DNA from: Rhabdornis inornatus
Taxonomy: Eukaryota; Chordata; Aves; Passeriformes; Rhabdornithidae
Assembly: GCA_013397075.1 (NCBI GenBank)
Contig: VWZS01005930.1
Span: 62,579-126,578, forward strand
Direction: 5' to 3'
DNA: 64,000 nt
Shown here: piece after piece, positions 48,901 to 62,440 of the stretch
How the letters are laid out: each line of letters begins with the position of its first letter
How positions within the stretch are numbered: position 1 is the first letter of the stretch
Translations under genes and position numbers: made by a program
The notes under the pieces: model-generated
Told to the model about the DNA's origin: nothing
The model's input: only the letters and a program-made list of their open reading frames with translations
Databases searched by the model: none

Positions 48901-49540
48901 GTGCTCTTTCTGGAGGCCCATGAGTTTGGAAAGCAGGCGGAGGTGGTTTGGGAAGTGATGAAGAAAAATCTTGCATTTTGGGCTTGATCTAGCTTCTCTG
49001 TCTGGAGCAAGTGGCATCTGTAAGATCGAGTGTTTTCCTCACTGATTGTATTGTAAGTGGCCAGCTTCCCCAGCAACACCTATCTCACTGTTGCCTTCTA
49101 TGGCCACAATGGCAGCCAGATATATGTAAGGGACAGATCATTTTCACTTCAGTCTCTGGAGAGACCTACTCCAGGCAGCTCTTGACTTGTTGGCAGAACC
49201 TGCTTTCTAATCCATAATGCCTGTACGAATACTTTCCACAAATTCCAGTTCTGGCAGCTAAGTAAGACCTTAAGAGAAGTCGTCAGCATTTATTTCTCAT
49301 CAGAAGGAAAAAACAGGAGATCAGCCTTAATTCTTAATACCCCTATTAGTAAGAAAATTTGAGTGATTTCCAATTAGTGTCCTAACTTTAATAATTAGGA
49401 AATACACATCTATTTTTTTTTTTCATTGCTTTTGAATACTTCCTTCCATTTGGAAATACCATTGCTTCTCACGGTTTGGTCTCACATCACCTTTGTGGAA
49501 GACTTTCAACCTGATATCCTGGAACTGGGTTTGGTTGAGA

Positions 49541-50083
49541 TTACAACAATCACAGAGCAGTCACCTTGAAAGTGACCACAGTGGGTCATCTGCTCCAATC
49601 TCTGTGCTCAAGCAGAGTCATCCTAGAGCACATGGCACAGGACTGTGTCCAGACTATGATTGTGGATATCTCCAGGGAGATATATCCACCCTCTCTGGAC
49701 AATATTTTCTGGTACTTAGTAACATGCACAGTAAAGCTCTTTCTTGTTTTCAGGTGGAACTTCCTGTGCATCAGTTTGTGCCCATCGCCTTTTGTCCTAT
49801 TGCTCAGCACCACTGAGCAGAACCTGGCTCAATTGTCTGACACCCTCCCTTCAGATACTGACAGACGTTGATCAGGTCCCTTCTCAGTCATCTTTTCTCA
49901 AAGCTGAACAGGCCCAGCTCCCTCACTCTTTCCTCGTAAGAGAGATGCTCCAGTCCCTTGATCATCTTCATAACCATACACTGGGCTTGCTCCAGGAGCT
50001 CCATGTGTCTCTTGTTCTGAGGAGCCCAGAACTGGACACAGATGTGAGCCCCATCTGGCTCAGCCTGCAGGCAATGCTCTTCN
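49541..50083 (-). mobile_element. Older CR1 LINE fragment (CR1-Y/C-like), ends at a single N
   Basis: In reverse orientation this follows a different CR1 3' UTR type from the others. It has GGGTCATCTGCTCC, then GCACAGTAAAGCTC, GTGGAACTTCCTGTG, CACCCTCCCTTCAGATA, GAGATGCTCCAGTCCCTTG and CCCAGAACTGGACACAG. Divergence and indels suggest it is older than the copies at 37 and 55 kb. Similarity ends at the single N at 50083. Confidence 0.85.
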
Positions 50084-51620
50084 CTCCCTCTCTCCTCTTT
50101 CTAAATGCCCTATATTCATCCCAAGTGGCCTGAGTGCTTTCATCCTCTGTGTATTTCCTGCTTAATGCTTGAGTAGTGACTGGGGTTCCTTATTCATTCA
50201 CACAGGTCTCTTGTCCCATTTGCCCCATTTTTTTACTTGTGCAGTCAAGAATGAAATGTCTTTCTTGCTTCAATCTCTTTTCCTTTTACAGTCAGAACCA
50301 TCCATAGGGTATGGAAATGGGTCTTTCAGCCAAAATAGGCTTCTAGAATCAGCCTTGAAACAGTCTTAAAAGAAACTGGAAAAATAAAATTTAAGTGCAG
50401 AAATTTGAATCCTGAGGAGATAAAAATAGGGGAATACTTTCCCATGCACTAATTTTTTATGTGTGTTTTCTGACATAAAAAAATTGGTCAACTAGACTTC
50501 AGAATTTTATTGGCAAATACAAAATCATAGGCATCTCTAATGAATGAAGAACTTTACTGGACTTTTATGACAACTTTCATCATCCCTTGAGAACATTTTT
50601 TCATTTTGGGAATATTTTTGCTGTGAATTCCAGTATAATCACACATTTGTTCCTCACATCTCTTTTGAGCTGTTTGACATCTGATAAGGCTCCCTCACTT
50701 GGATCTCAAATTTTCTCTTTAGAATTTCCAGTTTAATTTAAAAGTGGCATTACAGTTGCAAAAGATTCTAAATTTAGAGCTTGAAGAAGACTTGAGGGAA
50801 TGAGCATGGACCCTTTCTAGGGAAATCATCTGCACTGCAGCAATGTGTGTAAGAGACTTAGATAACTAACTTGTTTCCAAGGTTTTAACCCTAATCAGGA
50901 AAAGAACCGTAGGAATCCGTTTTTGCTTCTTTTCTAGGGCTATGGGTCTGTCATACCACATGGATTGTTATTTCTTAACATGACTTTTCAAAATCACTGT
51001 GAAATACCTTATATAAGTTTCTCTCTAAGTGAAAAGCTTCATATAGTTATCTTTCATAAGGGAATAGAGAGAGTCATTCCCAGAGGACTCTTCCATATTT
51101 CTTTAGCTCTTGAAGAAGAAGCAATCAGCAATACCTAAGTATGTCTGCAAGGCACTGAAGGGGGAAAAGTCTCCACATTTTTGACCCCATCTTTTAAGTG
51201 GAAAATAGAAAAGATGGAATTGCTTTAAAGGAATCAGAGAATACCTTGCTGGATATCTCAGAGTCTCTTTTTCCTCTGGTATTGTCTCTCCATGTCAAGT
51301 CTTGCTCCCGTCATGCATCTTAGACACCTTTGTGAGGCATAGCTTAATGAAAGTGTGAGTTTGTTATGAGTACTTTTGACAAAATGCATTTTCATGGGGC
51401 ATTAGCAGGTGTGACTAAACTTTCAGAAGGAAAGTCCATTGGATGTAGTCTTGTATTAAAATCACAAAAAAAGAGGCAACAGTTCTTACTTCATATGCAG
51501 TACTCAAGTTCAAATCTCACCTCAATTAAATAACTATCTGTAGAAAATGAAGTGCCTCTAGCAAGAAAATATTAAATGAAACTCGCTCCAGGATAGAGAA
51601 TATGTGAGAGAATTTGAAGT
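50084..51620. other. Unassigned intergenic sequence
   Basis: About 1.5 kb of AT-rich sequence after the single N. No recognised element or exon. Confidence 0.55.
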
Positions 51621-52202
51621 TGCCATGGTTTAACCCCAGCCAGCAACCCAGCCTCATGCTGCCACTTGCTCACTCCCCCACCAGCAAGGTTGAGGAGAGA
51701 ATCAGAAGGATAGAGGGCAGAAAACTCATGGGTTGAAATAAAGACACTTAAATAGGGAAAGCAAAAGCTGTGTGCACAACCAAAACAATTAAATCCCTGC
51801 TTCCTATGGGCTGGCAAGTGTTCAGTCATCTTCAGGAGAGCAAAGCTCTATCATACATAATGGTTACTTGGGAAGACAGACACCATCACATCAAATGTCC
51901 TCCCCTTTCTCCTTCTTCCCCCACCTCACATCCTGAGCATGATGCCCTTTGACCTGGAATATCCCTTTGGTCAGTTTGTGTCACCTGTCCTGGCTCTGTC
52001 TCCTCCCAGCCTCCCATGCACCCCCAACTTCCTTGCCAGTGTGGCAATGCAAAAAGCAGAAAAGGCTTTGGCTCTGTGTAAGCCCTGCTCAGCAATAACA
52101 AAAACATCTCTGTGTTATTAATCCTGTGCTCAACACAAATCCAAAACAGCCCCATGCTAGTCACTCTGCAGAAAATTAACTCTACCCCTGCTGAAACCAA
52201 CA
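51621..52202 (-). mobile_element. Solo ERV LTR (common avian TGTCATGGTTTAACCCC type)
   Basis: It begins TGCCATGGTTTAACCCCAGC and ends GCTGAAACCAACA, close to the ends of a very common avian LTR that I recall. Inside are the familiar AAACTCATGGGTTGA box and the TTTGGTCAGTTTGTGTCA box. The size is about 582 bp. Orientation is set from similarity to the other LTRs. Target duplication is not clear. The short open frames across it are composition effects. Confidence 0.78.
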
Positions 52203-54545
52203 AAGATGATTAAACTTAAGTGGGAGTATCCTAAAGGCCACATGATTGCTCTAGATGCTGGGATGTGGGATGTTCTTATTCTTTCTAAAGAAAAGTTAGA
52301 AAGGTCTGTTGATTTCACTGCTGGACAGAGCAGAAAAATTTTTTAATTCAAACCTCACAGTTCAGAATGGGCAGATGAATTGTTATCAGGGAAATATTTT
52401 CCTAGAAATTTGCTTGTCATATTTGGAATTTGTAAACACGATCTATTCCCTGTGTAAGAAATGAACCCTTTGTCACACTATACAGCACAAATACCAGTGT
52501 TCTTGGGGGAACTGAAATATTTGAATAGCTTTCTTCACTGAGATAGACCTGTAGATATCTGCAGGACAACTGCAGATATAGCCTGCAATTCTAACATGAT
52601 TTGTGAACGAATCTGTGATCTTTAGTCTTCAGGCACGTTGAGTTTCAAAACAGTTCCCAGTTTCCATTATTCGATGCTTGAATATTAGTGATCTGTTGGT
52701 AATGTTCTACTCATATTTCGTTTTGGGATTTGACTCCTTCTGGCCAATAGACTACCAAGATAGATCTGATTGTGCAGCCAAGTATTTTGTGTACACTGAG
52801 TCCACCTGTTTTGCTCTGGCAGAGTTTTATTCCTTCATATCATTGTACGTGGAACAATCTCATTAAGCAGCTGACAGTTGCATCACTTACATCTCACTGT
52901 GCTCACCCTACATATTATCTTGCTAGGGGTTTGTTTCTTGTGCTGTGCTGAACCATAGCAGAAATGTATACTGCAGAATATGTTGGCACTGTCCAGTCTA
53001 AACCCACTTTTTCTTGTGCCCGAAACCCATAAACAGAGGTCCTCAGACTTTTACCTGTGGAGTAGAGCTTGTGGCTGCAGCAGAAAAGCACTTAACACTG
53101 ACAGGTGGCATCAAAACTCCTCCTGCAGTGTTTCCTATGCTTCCACATCTGGAGAGGCAGAAGCACAGAAAAGACTAATATGAAACTAATACAGTCTTAA
53201 AAGCTTATAAATTAAGTTAGTTTTTGTTAGTTTTGTATTTGGAGCTGCATACTATTCCTGGGGTTTGTACTCTGAGCCAAAGTTATGCACACACAAATAA
53301 TGTATTTACTTTCTGCATATAAAAAATTATTTTATTTCCAATGAACTCACAACTATCATTCTTTGGGACACTTGCCACCTTGAAAGGAATTGCAAATTAT
53401 ACTGTAAACTCCAGTCTCGAGATGAACCATTAAAAAGACTGACTCACCAGTGTGAAAGAAATTCAGAACAATAAATCTGGGAGTTCTGTAGCCAATATAA
53501 AACAATAAACTGATCCTACAAAACATTCCAAGACACTTTTTCCCCCTAAGACTGAAATACTTTCATACTACCCCAGGGAAAGTATATAATCTTCTACAAA
53601 ACCTAGACAGTAAAGATTTTCTTTTCACTCCATAAAATCTTGAAATCTGGGATTATAGACAATTTATACTGAAATAAAACCTTGGTCTTGCAAGATTTCT
53701 TTTTCTGCAGAAAAACAGAAGAAAAGAATGTAGCATATGAGAAACCCAGGTGTTACCCTGTTCTTCTTGACCAAGGCCAGGCATTCGTTCCCTGTTCTGC
53801 CAAGTCCAGGTAGGTGCTCTGACCAGCAGCCCGTTCTGGACCCAGGAGCTGCTGCTTTGATTACTTAATCTATCTTGCGTCCAAGAGGTATTTTGGTCTG
53901 AAACACCCATTTGTATTTCCTCAAGAAAAAACAGCAAAAATATTCCCAAACAGCTCCACATTTGGCTGTGTTTCTGTTTTGGCAAAGAACTTATCATGTG
54001 TACGTAATTAAAACCTCAGCAAACCTGGAGTTCTACAGTCCATGAAGAATGTTATGCTGTCACACGTAACATAGGTACTGGAGAATGTATTGCAGATATT
54101 TCACAAACAATGTAGTTTAGATTATATACTAAGCAATTTGGAATTTAGTAGCATCTGGGCTGGTAATGCTCTGACAGCTCATTCTGTGAAAAATATGATA
54201 ATTATTCTTTGGGTTTGGAGACTTCAGCTACCAAAGGTTCATTCTGTGATTTGTTAGCTGACATGGTAAGGGAGTAAAGATCACTTTGTCATTATGACAG
54301 CAACTGGGTTTAGTACTGTCATGGAGGAAATGGCTGCCAGAGAGTGGGAAGAAGAGTGCAGAGCTGCCAAGTTAATGGCCTGCCATCATCATCTGAAGAC
54401 TGGGTGGGTGATGGACGCCTGACAAGGTCTTGTTCCTCCTAACCACACTGCTGCTAGCAGTATTGTTTTTTTATAGTTAGAAGTCTGGCTGTTTAAAAGA
54501 AGATAAAATATTAGATTGACTCAGTCCTTTGTTTCATTCCTGACT
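52203..54545. other. Unassigned intergenic sequence
   Basis: About 2.3 kb. It is partly GC-richer around 53,650-54,000, where a 114-codon minus-strand open frame occurs (53653-53997) without recognisable motifs. TTTATT runs near 53,331 could be minus-strand poly(A) signals, but no exon could be tied to them. Confidence 0.5.
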
Positions 54546-55288
54546 ATAAAATCATAGAATATTTTGGGTTGGAAGGGACCTTAAAGACCATCTAATTCAA
54601 CCCTCCTGCCATGAGCAAGGGACTGCTTCCTTGGGAAACCTATGCTAGTGCTTCATGATCCTCACAGTAAAGAATTTCTTCCTAATAACTAATCTAAATT
54701 TAATATCTTTCAGTTTGAAGCCATTATGCTTTGCTGTATTGCTCCATGCTCTTGCATGCTCATCCCTCTCCAGCTCTCTAATAGGCCCCTTTTAGATACT
54801 GAAAGGCTGCTGTGAGGTATCCCAGAGTCTTCTTTTCTTCTGGCTGGAAAACCCCATCTCTTTCCCAGCAGGCCTTCATGGGGGAGATGCTCCCTCTTTG
54901 TGATCATCTTGGTGTCCCTCCTCTGGGCTCACTCCAACAGGTCCATGTCCTTCCTGTGCTGGGACCCCAGAGCTGGGTGCAGGGTTCCAGCTGGGGTCTC
55001 ACCAGAGCAGAGCAGAGGGGCAGAATCCCCTCCCTCCCCTGCTGCCCACGCTGCTTTGGATGCAGCCCAGGACACGTTTGGCTTTCTAGGCTGGGAGTGC
55101 CCATGGCTGGGTCACGTCCAGCTCTCACCCACCAGCACCCCCAAATCCTTCTCACAGGGCTTTCAATCCCTTCTCCACTCAACCTGTGTTTGTGTAGGAA
55201 TTGTTCCAACCCAGGTGCAGGATCCTACACTTGGCCTTGTTCAACTTGATGAAGTTTGCATGCATGGACCTCGCAAGCCTGATGACTC
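54546..55288 (-). mobile_element. CR1 LINE 3' part, relatively young
   Basis: The left end is the CR1 terminal motif AAATCATAGAATATT followed by GGTTGGAAGGGACC. It proceeds through all standard 3' UTR blocks and on to the coding-end region CCAGGTGCAGGATCCTACACT, ending near 55288. It shares a 195-bp block with the CR1 at 37591-37785 with four mismatches. Confidence 0.92.
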
Positions 55289-58200
55289 TAATTGAGTGTT
55301 ATGACAAAGGAAAATGAAGTGTTTGGTGGCCCATTCCATTATGCTTACATTAACCTATAAATGGAAAATTTATTGTCTTGAGTTTCTCACAGTAGTGAAA
55401 GGAGGTATGGAATACCTCCATGAGTAAGGATTAACAGTTTAGCTTTTCTCCGTATTATGGAAACCAAGTTGTAAATTATTACATATTGCAACCAATTGTC
55501 TTGACAAGATGTCAACTCTTCATTGGGATGATTTGTTTAAAAGGTCTTGTAGACAAGCTTAGCCCATCCAAGTGCTGATGTCAACACTGGCAGATGTGCT
55601 GGTGCAGTGACTGTATATGTCAGGGATGACATTGATCTTTCAACCCTGTCAGGCCTGCATGTTGACCTGAATAAAAAAAGCATGTGGTCAGGAGTTGGAA
55701 AATCTTCTACAGGGAGAGAATGAATTCTGAATTAATGTGACTGAGTAAAACCTAGGCAGAACATGTCTGTTAGGCAGAACAGAAGAGAAAGATGAAAACC
55801 AGCCTGAGAAATACTCCAGACCTTTCTATTTTAAATACTACATAGAATGTAGAAAGTTTTATTGTTCTCACTTTTACTTGCCCATATGTCTCAAAGAGAC
55901 ATGAAAATTGCAGACATGAGAAAAAAAAATCAGGTGTGTAAAGTGAGATCTCCTATTGGAGATCTTTCTTATGCAGATATTTTCTGTGCATTTAAGACAG
56001 GCTAGATATATGAGAGAAGAAAATATTGAGAAAAATAAAACCCAAGAACAAATCTACTCCTAAAAGACACAGCTGGAATTTCTTGTTTATTCCTAATTTC
56101 CATATCTAACACTTTCAATTTGCAAGTAAAAAGATGTGGTGTTTATCCTGGATACCAAGTCAATTTCTTTGTATCCTACCTGTCGTTGCCACTTATACTC
56201 TGCAAATAATATAGGTAATGCCACCTGCACTAGAACTCATTCTACCTGGAATCTTCAATATGCTCTTTATGGGACATGTTCAGCCCTTTATTGAGCATGC
56301 AAATGTAATTCCCTGGATTTAGTAATGCTTAGAGAGGAATGAATGCTGATGCATGCAGCTAGGCTGTCTCTGTGTTGCCTAGTGGAATGAAATTACTGTT
56401 TCCAAAGTCAGTACATGCAACCAGCTCCTGCAACATGCGAAGTCAAAACATGCATTTTATACAGTGTAATCAGCTGATTTTCCCAGCCGAATCACTAATT
56501 CCTGAAATGTAGATTGAATGTGTTTTGTGAGATTTTACTTTTTATTGTATTTATTTATTTTCAACTCTTAATCTCCTAGCCAGCTACTGAACGCTCAGGT
56601 CCTAAATGATCAGTTTTTCAGAATTTTACCTGTCTTTGTGCAACTTTGCTGTGAGGCAGCCATAGAGGCTGCACTCTATGTTTCACTATGATTGCAGTTA
56701 CACAATCACTCATTTTCTTCCTGCTTTTATGCCCAGCTGGTGCTGGCAGAGAGTCAGTGAGCTGCTGTCTGAATTCTTCATGTTACGCAAAAGCAGTGGT
56801 ATAACAGCTGAACTTGTGTTGCACTGCTTCTTATTTGAACAGAGGCATTTAAACTGTTTGCATATTTCTTCATGTTCTCATTTTCTGCCTCAGCTACTTC
56901 CTCTTGCCAAGCGCCCTTCTCTGTCATTCCTTCTGAACCTTGAAGTTCAGCTCCTCAGACCTGGTTTGTTATCCCTACAGCCAGCTGACAAATTCTCTTG
57001 CAATGATACAGTACCCAGTGCTTTTCTCACAACCTATTTGCCTTTTGCACCCAGGAAAAATCGCTGAAGTCAAAATGTTCACATATCTCAAATCTTTGCA
57101 ATGCAGTGTGGATCCTTCTTATTGGGACTATAGGGTGGTATGTTCTCTCAACATGGTAGGTGAAGTGGGATCACTGGTGTATATAACTTTTGATTTGTTT
57201 CTCAAACAGAATACAGTTTGTCAACAAAAGGTTTGCACACATTTTCTAAATCTGTTTTTCTAGGCAAGTTCGATCTAAACTGCCACCATGACAAAAATGG
57301 GAAAGCCTTTTGAGTGTCAAATTTCTACTCTGGTGTGCAAGAAGGTGTATAACTGAATCCACAATTTACAGTTTTAACTAGGCAATTTGGGTGGTAGCCT
57401 CACATGGAATTTGTTCAATTCTATCTCAAGTTCATTATGATATAAACTAAAATGTACCTCTCTGCAGGATTTTGCTTAAAAGCCTGATTCCAAATGTATA
57501 CCACACCATAAAGGGATTGCAATCACCAGTTTTGCACAATATTTTGCATAAACAGCTATATAAATTAAATTACCACCTTCTAAAAATTTGGATTAAAGGT
57601 TAATTACAACTATTTTATCAATGTGGAATGCAACTTCTTGATTTGGGCAGAACTACAAAAAAAATTTGTCTGCTGTGATATTTACTCTCCCTTGATTTGA
57701 TCTCACATCAACTTAAATAGTGTACTGAAACATATTTGACACACAAATATTTTTCAACTGAATATGCTCAGGAATTAAAATTTGTTTGAAGTGTTATGAC
57801 ACTGATGTTAACACCATTCAGTCTGTACATGCTATTTAGACACAATTCCCAGTCCCTGGACAAGTCTTCAATATAGCCAACTATTCCAGCAGCTTGTGTA
57901 TGTCTTTCCAGCCGTCAGGCTTAGTTGGAACAGTAAGTGCCTTCTCTAGCAAAGATTGGCAAGTTTGAATCAAAAGCAGAACTTCACTGGATCCAGCAAT
58001 ATAAGAGCTGTCTTACCTAATAAGTAGAGAATGCCAAGGAGGGGAATAAAAGTGTGATTCCTGTTCTACACAGTTAATTAGCTAGTTAAGCTTAAAATAG
58101 AAGGAAACATCTAATGCTACTCAGCAGTAAACCCTATCCTAAATCTGAGGTCCATCCTACGTAAGGAGAAAAAAAAAAACAAAATACAAAAGTTATTTTG

Positions 58201-61200
58201 TTTAAACTAGTGGATAGAACATTTAATAGGGTAGATTCTAAAGTGCCTTTATTTTCTCATCTGGAAAAGAGATCTAATACAACACACTTTTATTAGATAC
58301 TCCAGGCTTGTGTTTTTTTCTTCTGTGAAGTTATTTAATTTTCTATGAATATTTTATGGAGCTGGGGGTTAGACTGGCTTGATGAGTGCTCTAACAACTG
58401 TATTATCTCTTCTACTTCTTCCTACCAATATTCCTAGGAGATTTAGCTGTGTGAAGCAAAATAGCCTCAGGTGGAGAAATATGGAAATAGAGAAACAGAA
58501 AGTCCATGCTACACTGCAATTCAGGCACTATCCAGAGGCGTGGAAAATTTATACAAGATCTTGATCCAAATCAGGCCAAGTGTTGGATCAGATTCATGCT
58601 CTGACCTGCTGGATTGTGGCAGAGAGCACTTCCTTCCAGTCTTGTCAATCACAGCCTTTTGTAGAAGATTTAATTCAGATTCACATCCTAAAACCACCTT
58701 TATATAAAAATAAGCACAGTGGAGGAACACCTACTAGTGCTCACCATGAGCTAAATGCCTGTTAGATCAATGACATTAGGTTGTAGATGGTATCATGCAC
58801 AGCCACTTCTTTTGGCCTGCTGAAATTTTACTCAGTGTGGATGTGGCTTAATGGGTATAGCAAGGCTTGCATATGGTGGAGTCCTCTTGCTGAAGAGTTT
58901 TTTGGTTTTATGCCTCTAATTGCACTTTTTCAGTTGTAATGATTGGAAGATTTTCCTGAAGACGCAAGATGTCTCTGCATGTTGAAAGAATTTAAAACTG
59001 GAATTTCTTTAGATTTAGATTCTTTAAAATGGGAATAGTATTCCTCATCTTACTTTCTGCAACTCATGCTGCAAGCTCAAAATCTGTCTGCAGTCATGTT
59101 TATATCTCTGTTTTCCCTCATTTTTTTTGCCTTCTGCACTTTATCACTAAGCAAGCCACTTAATCACATGAAAAGCAGATGATAAAGGAAGATATGGACA
59201 CTAGTGAAAAATCCCTAAGAAAATAGTTCCTTTAATACCTGCAAAAAACAGATAGAACTTTGCATTCTTAAACAGTGACCATAGCTTTTTACATGATGGA
59301 ACTGTCACTATAGTTCTTGATATTCAGAAAATAATTTATTTTATTGATATTTTTAAGGGACTTCAAAATGATATGAAATGTAGTTGCAGACTTGAAGAAG
59401 CAAACTAAATATGAAGATGTAAATTTTATTCAGAAAGAGGCTTAAGTCATGGTAGGTTAATGAAAGATGTGTTCTCTATTAAAAAGAAAATAATTTTTCC
59501 TTATTTCAAGTTACATGCATATCTCTTTTTCTCTGCTTATTCTTAAGTAAAGCTCTTCTGTTCAGATCTCATTAGTTTGTGGGGTGACATCTGAATAAAC
59601 AAACTCACATTCTATATAGAATTCCAACTTCATGTCTGTCTACACTGCCAGTGCCTAGATAATGCAATTCCATTTGAGGCAGGGAGAGTAGCTTTTGACT
59701 AAGAGATCAGTTCAGCACAAGATTAGGGTGTCGATCACAGTTTTGCTAAAAGCGTCCTCTGATATTTCTGAAACAGTGGATACTGATACTATTTTTGTAT
59801 CAAAATATGAACTCATCGTGAATTATTAAGGCTTGTCAGTTTACCTTAAGTTAAATGTGCTTACCCAGTATCTAGAATTATGTGTGCTGACCATCTTTGG
59901 AATCTTTAGGTACTTTTGTCATTAACATAAATAATAAACAAACAATAAAGTAGAAATACATTTGCGATCTACTCAGGCTTAAGGTTTGTTTCTAAAATAA
60001 GATGAACAGAATAGAAAGATAGAAGGCACCTCCACTTGATTGGACTGTAGTGCACTTCTTGTCTCCTAGAGCCTGCTGGTCTAAAAAACTTTTAAAATTT
60101 TGCTGCATTGCTATGGAAATGGAATAATCTTGACGAGCTAAAATTGTTGTTTCATATTGGTATTTCCAATGGGTTACCCCAAACTTTGTCAGGAGGTACT
60201 GCACATTAGATTTTTGCTAAGATATTAAATAAACTGTATCATTCTCATTCTCCTCTCTGTAAATCTCCTTCTAAGCACTTACAGGAAGAAATTAACTACT
60301 TGTGAAAGCTGAAGGATGTTTGGAGTTACGAAGTTTTTCTGTATTCCTTCTCAATCACTTTAGCTTTTGTTGATCTGGCTTGTTCCCCAGGAGTGAATAA
60401 GCAAAAGACTCAAGCAGGAGATTTCAAAGGAGCTCAGTGGATCATAACAGGTTGTGATTTCTTGTTACAAAATGATGGCTGTTATGTAATCTTTTGTTTT
60501 GATTATCATCACAGATATGTTAAACCATCCAGAAATAATTTAGTTGGAGAACTCTTTTCCTTTGTAGTCAATGATGGAGAGAACAGAGATTGATTATGTT
60601 CCAGCCTGTGAAGATGTAGCACAAAATGCTCAGTGTATCTTCCCCACTAGCTTTTAGCACCTCTCTCTTCAGTCCTTGATTTCCCACTGTGACGTTCTGA
60701 TTCAGAGATATGTCTCTGTGCCTTGATGTATTACCATGGCCCACAGAATAAAGGCCACCACTCTTTAATTTAGGGCCTTGAAGCAGGGATTGAGCTGGAC
60801 AATGTGCTCACCCAGGAGGCTTGGTGTAGGTTGGCTGGCTGGTGTTGGGAAGCAGGCAGTTTTTACAATAAAAGCAGTGACTTTAGGGGCTCTGCCTTCT
60901 GCACATCTCTAGCTATTGCATTGATAGCCTTATCTCTACGTGGTCAAGGCTGGCTTTTACAGAAAGCAAGCAAAGCTAATGGCAGTTAATGGGAAAATCA
61001 CAATGATCATAGTGTTTAAGTGCTTTTTTAAAGGAATGAAAGCAGGGAGTTTTAAAAGTCCAGGCACATTGTTCCTTTAAAGCAACAGAGAGACCATGGT
61101 CAGCTTTTCTCCTGGTACAACCAACTGGATTGGTGTGACTTTGTAACAGACTTCAAGCTGGGCTTTGTTCTGAGTAATCCACCTATCAGACTGTGCCCAA

Positions 61201-61834
61201 CTTTTAATTTCTTTTTATAATTCCACCGCCTCTCCTTTCCTTTTCTTTTTTCTTTTTTCTTTTTTTTTTTTTTTTTGTAAATTATTCAAGAATAATTATC
61301 TCTCTTAATTAGCCATAGATCCTATTAAGAAGATGAATTCTGCAGAAGCCACTAGAACAAGGATGGACAAATTGCTTGCTGCTATAAAGTAAACCAGTAG
61401 AGGGTACTAATGACTTTCACTCTTGATTCCTGCTTAAGTAAATGTTAATATATTCAGTGCTGAAATGTGTATTCGAAAACAACAGTATGCTACAAGTTAG
61501 AGACAAAAAGAAAAATTTGCCATCATTGTTGTTTGCTGTCTGCATTCAATTTCCAGCTCTTCAGTGGACATTTCAGATGCTCTTTTCTATGTGGCATGAG
61601 TTGGCTAAAAAGTTTGAGAGGGTAAGTTACTGTATTGGTACACATACAGTGGAAGACTACAAAAAATGAAAAAATGTGTAAACAAGTGTCCTAATTTGCC
61701 ATCTATATGTGAAATTGTTATCATACAGGAGGGTGAATGCTTAGAGTTTTGGAAAAGCTGCTTGATTTATACTGTAATTGCAATTTTATGAATAGCAGAC
61801 AAAGCTTTCCAAACACATGGGTGCATAAAAAGCT
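55289..61834. other. Intergenic region, unassigned
   Basis: About 6.5 kb of AT-rich sequence without a recognised repeat or exon. A 129-codon plus-strand open frame (56678-57067) has no family motif. The stretch 60,980-61,420 has SOX-like (ATTGTTCCTTT) and homeobox-like (TTAATTAG) words and a T/C-rich tract near 61,240-61,277. It could be regulatory, but this is a guess. Confidence 0.5.
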
Positions 61835-62280
61835 AGGGAGGACTAACAAGTCCAGGTTTATTAGCAGTTTCCTTTGTGCTTGGATCCTTGTGCCTGGAAC
61901 TGGGAGGTGGTGGGTCCAGGTGGGTGACCAGCCAAGGGACCTGCCAGGCAGGACACACTGTGGGCATACAGGGTCCAGCCCCTGAGATGTAGGGTGGATT
62001 GGCATTTGGGCTCCTCCAACCCTGGGTCAGGGGAGCTGGGGAGCTTGGCCTGGGTCACGGTGTCCTAGGTGAGCTGGTCTGGCCATCAGGGGCTGCTACC
62101 AGGCTGCAATGTGGGGCCCTGCTCACTGTGGTCCCACCGTGCCAGGCCAGCAGCAGAGAGCAGCTCTGTGCTCTTCACAAGGTATTTCTGTGTTTTGCAT
62201 TTATTTGCTGTGCACTGGAACCATGCTTTTTTCTGAGAGTCCCCCCTGACTTGACTTCTCCTTGACATTCAAGTGGCTTT
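61835..62280 (-). mobile_element. Possible GC-rich LTR remnant
   Basis: A sharp GC-rich patch in AT-rich surroundings. The left part has TTTATT (61857-61862), which is AATAAA on the minus strand, placed as in the other LTRs here. I do not recognise the family and cannot define the ends. It could instead be unique GC-rich sequence. Open frames across it on both strands (60-94 codons) show no protein motif. Confidence 0.35.
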
Positions 62281-62302
62281 TTGGTGTTTGGGTGCTGTGA
62301 GA

Positions 62303-62440
62303 ACCACAGAGTCATAGAATGGCCTGAGTTGGAAGACACCTAAAGACCATCTGTTTCTCACCCCCCTGCCTTGGGCAGGGACACCTTCCACTAGACTGGG
62401 TTGCCCCTCTGTTCAACCTGGCCTTGAGGGCTTCCAGGCA
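62303..62440 (-). mobile_element. CR1 LINE, extreme 3' end only
   Basis: It starts at the CR1 terminal motif (GAGTCATAGAATGG) and follows the standard CCCCCTGCC, GGCAGGGACACCTTCCACTAGA and CAACCTGGCCTTGA order before breaking off. It is a severely 5'-truncated copy of about 138 bp. Confidence 0.85.

Larger units (their letters stand above)
37854..49540. other. Long intergenic AT-rich region
   Basis: Nearly 11.7 kb without a named gene or repeat. It contains an AT-only tract at 38276-38320, a 27-bp tandem duplication with internal hairpins (43565-43618), an ATG/ATT trinucleotide-like tract (44108-44160), a C-rich tract near 45050 and a T31 run (45914-45944). The longest open frame is a 121-codon minus-strand one at 46352-46717 with no recognisable motif. 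I see no exon with both splice sites and family similarity. Confidence 0.55.

Noticed and set aside
53653..54000. 114-codon minus-strand open frame with nearby TTTATT as a possible gene end
   Set aside because: The frame has no family resemblance, and the TTTATT runs are too common in AT-rich DNA to count as support.
56678..57067. 129-codon plus-strand open frame
   Set aside because: No domain or signal that I recognise; its composition is like the surrounding DNA. Kept only as unassigned.
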